Shown: positions 6,434-6,619 of the stretch, piece by piece | Layout: each line of letters opens with the position of its first letter | How positions within the stretch are numbered: the stretch's first letter is position 1 | NCBI GenBank assembly: GCA_014879345.1 | Contig: JACSSI010000277.1 | Location: 1 to 6,619 of the forward strand | From: Anaerolineae bacterium | GTDB lineage: Bacteria; Chloroflexota; Anaerolineae; Promineifilales; Promineifilaceae | Reading direction: 5' to 3' | DNA: 6,619 bases | Program-made: the position numbers and the translations under genes | Notes under the pieces: model-generated | The model's database searches: none | Seen by the model: the letters and a program-made list of their open reading frames with translations, nothing else | Told to the model about the DNA's origin: nothing

Positions 6434-6619
6434 TTAGTTTGGTAGTTCCAGTTTGATGTGATCCTGGTTGGTATTGGTTAAGATGCGCGTGCCGGTGAGC
6501 GGATCATAGAGGCCGAAAACGGCCGTTTCGGCGTTAATATCCGCTGGCAAGGCAAATTGGTGCTGTTGTTTGAACACATCGCCAGCTTGTAGCGAGTAAA
6601 TGTCTACCCACAAGCCGTC
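6434..6619 (-). CDS. C-terminal end of a membrane-associated protein paralogous to the neighbouring glycosyltransferase (partial)
   Basis: An open frame enters from the right edge of the window and ends at TAA (6436-6434), giving 61 residues that begin DGLWVDIYSLQAGDVF and end IKLELPN. The 5' part is outside the window. Residues 9-45 (SLQAGDVFKQQHQFALPAD, then AVFGLYDPLTGTRI) match the last part of the neighbour's sandwich module (WQPGTIVKDQHLIYLD, then NIHVKLIDTITGD): a (Q)-x-G-x-x-x-x-x-Q-H strand, an LP or LD element, and a strand ending in D-x-x-TG. It is therefore most likely the tail of another GT-C type membrane protein lying in tandem. The frame contains one AACGGCCGTT site. The function of the missing part is inferred only from this tail. 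Confidence 0.75.
   Translation of the reverse strand, partial: DGLWVDIYSLQAGDVFKQQHQFALPADINAETAVFGLYDPLTGTRILTNTNQDHIKLELPN
6518..6527. repeat. AACGGCCGTT palindrome, site 8
   Basis: In the partial upstream gene, encoding Thr-Ala-Val in NAETAVFGL. The flanks GCCGAAA and TTTCGGC extend it to a 21-bp near-palindrome (6512-6532), out of register by one A. Confidence 0.9.

Noticed and set aside
289..6452. Strong excess of TTCCAG on the plus strand (about 16 copies)
   Set aside because: On the coding strand it is CTGGAA, and in nearly all copies it is in phase as Leu-Glu with the preferred codons CTG and GAA, many in coiled-coil helices of the kinase. Protein composition explains it, unlike the AACGGCCGTT word.

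Overview
The window holds two complete genes and one partial gene. All three are on the minus strand, so they are read from high to low coordinates. Only short gaps of 102 bp and 52 bp separate them. I see no tRNA, rRNA, CRISPR array, transposase or phage gene. Base composition looks near 50% G+C. The combination of a GAF-rich sensor kinase with a many-pass membrane front end and a GT-C type membrane glycosyltransferase carrying C-terminal beta-sandwich repeats is what I associate with environmental Chloroflexota (Anaerolineae, Caldilineae or Ardenticatenia relatives). That assignment is inference, since no marker gene is present.

Layout in order of transcription. At 6619-6434 lies the last 61 codons of a protein that enters from outside the window. 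Its tail resembles the C-terminal beta-sandwich module of the next gene, so the two are probably tandem paralogues. At 6381-4096 is a 761-residue integral membrane protein of the GT-C/DUF2142-like type with two copies of that sandwich module at its C-terminus. At 3993-16 is a 1325-residue hybrid-free sensor histidine kinase. It has a PDZ-like external segment, about ten membrane helices, four GAF-type modules and a complete HisKA/HATPase_c core. No response regulator lies in the window, so the kinase partner is unknown.

The membrane glycosyltransferase and its neighbour would act at the cell envelope on lipid-linked sugars. The kinase would sense an envelope or membrane signal plus cytoplasmic small molecules. 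Shared orientation and short gaps allow co-transcription, but each gap also contains a candidate promoter. The one before the glycosyltransferase places the start of transcription at or next to its ATG, which would give a leaderless message.

The most striking signal is not a gene. The 10-bp palindrome AACGGCCGTT occurs eight times exactly in 6.6 kb, against about 0.006 expected for random sequence. It lies in all three genes and in all three codon phases, and several one- or two-base variants are also present. This looks like a highly iterated palindrome, comparable in kind to HIP1 (GCGATCGC) of cyanobacteria but with a different sequence.
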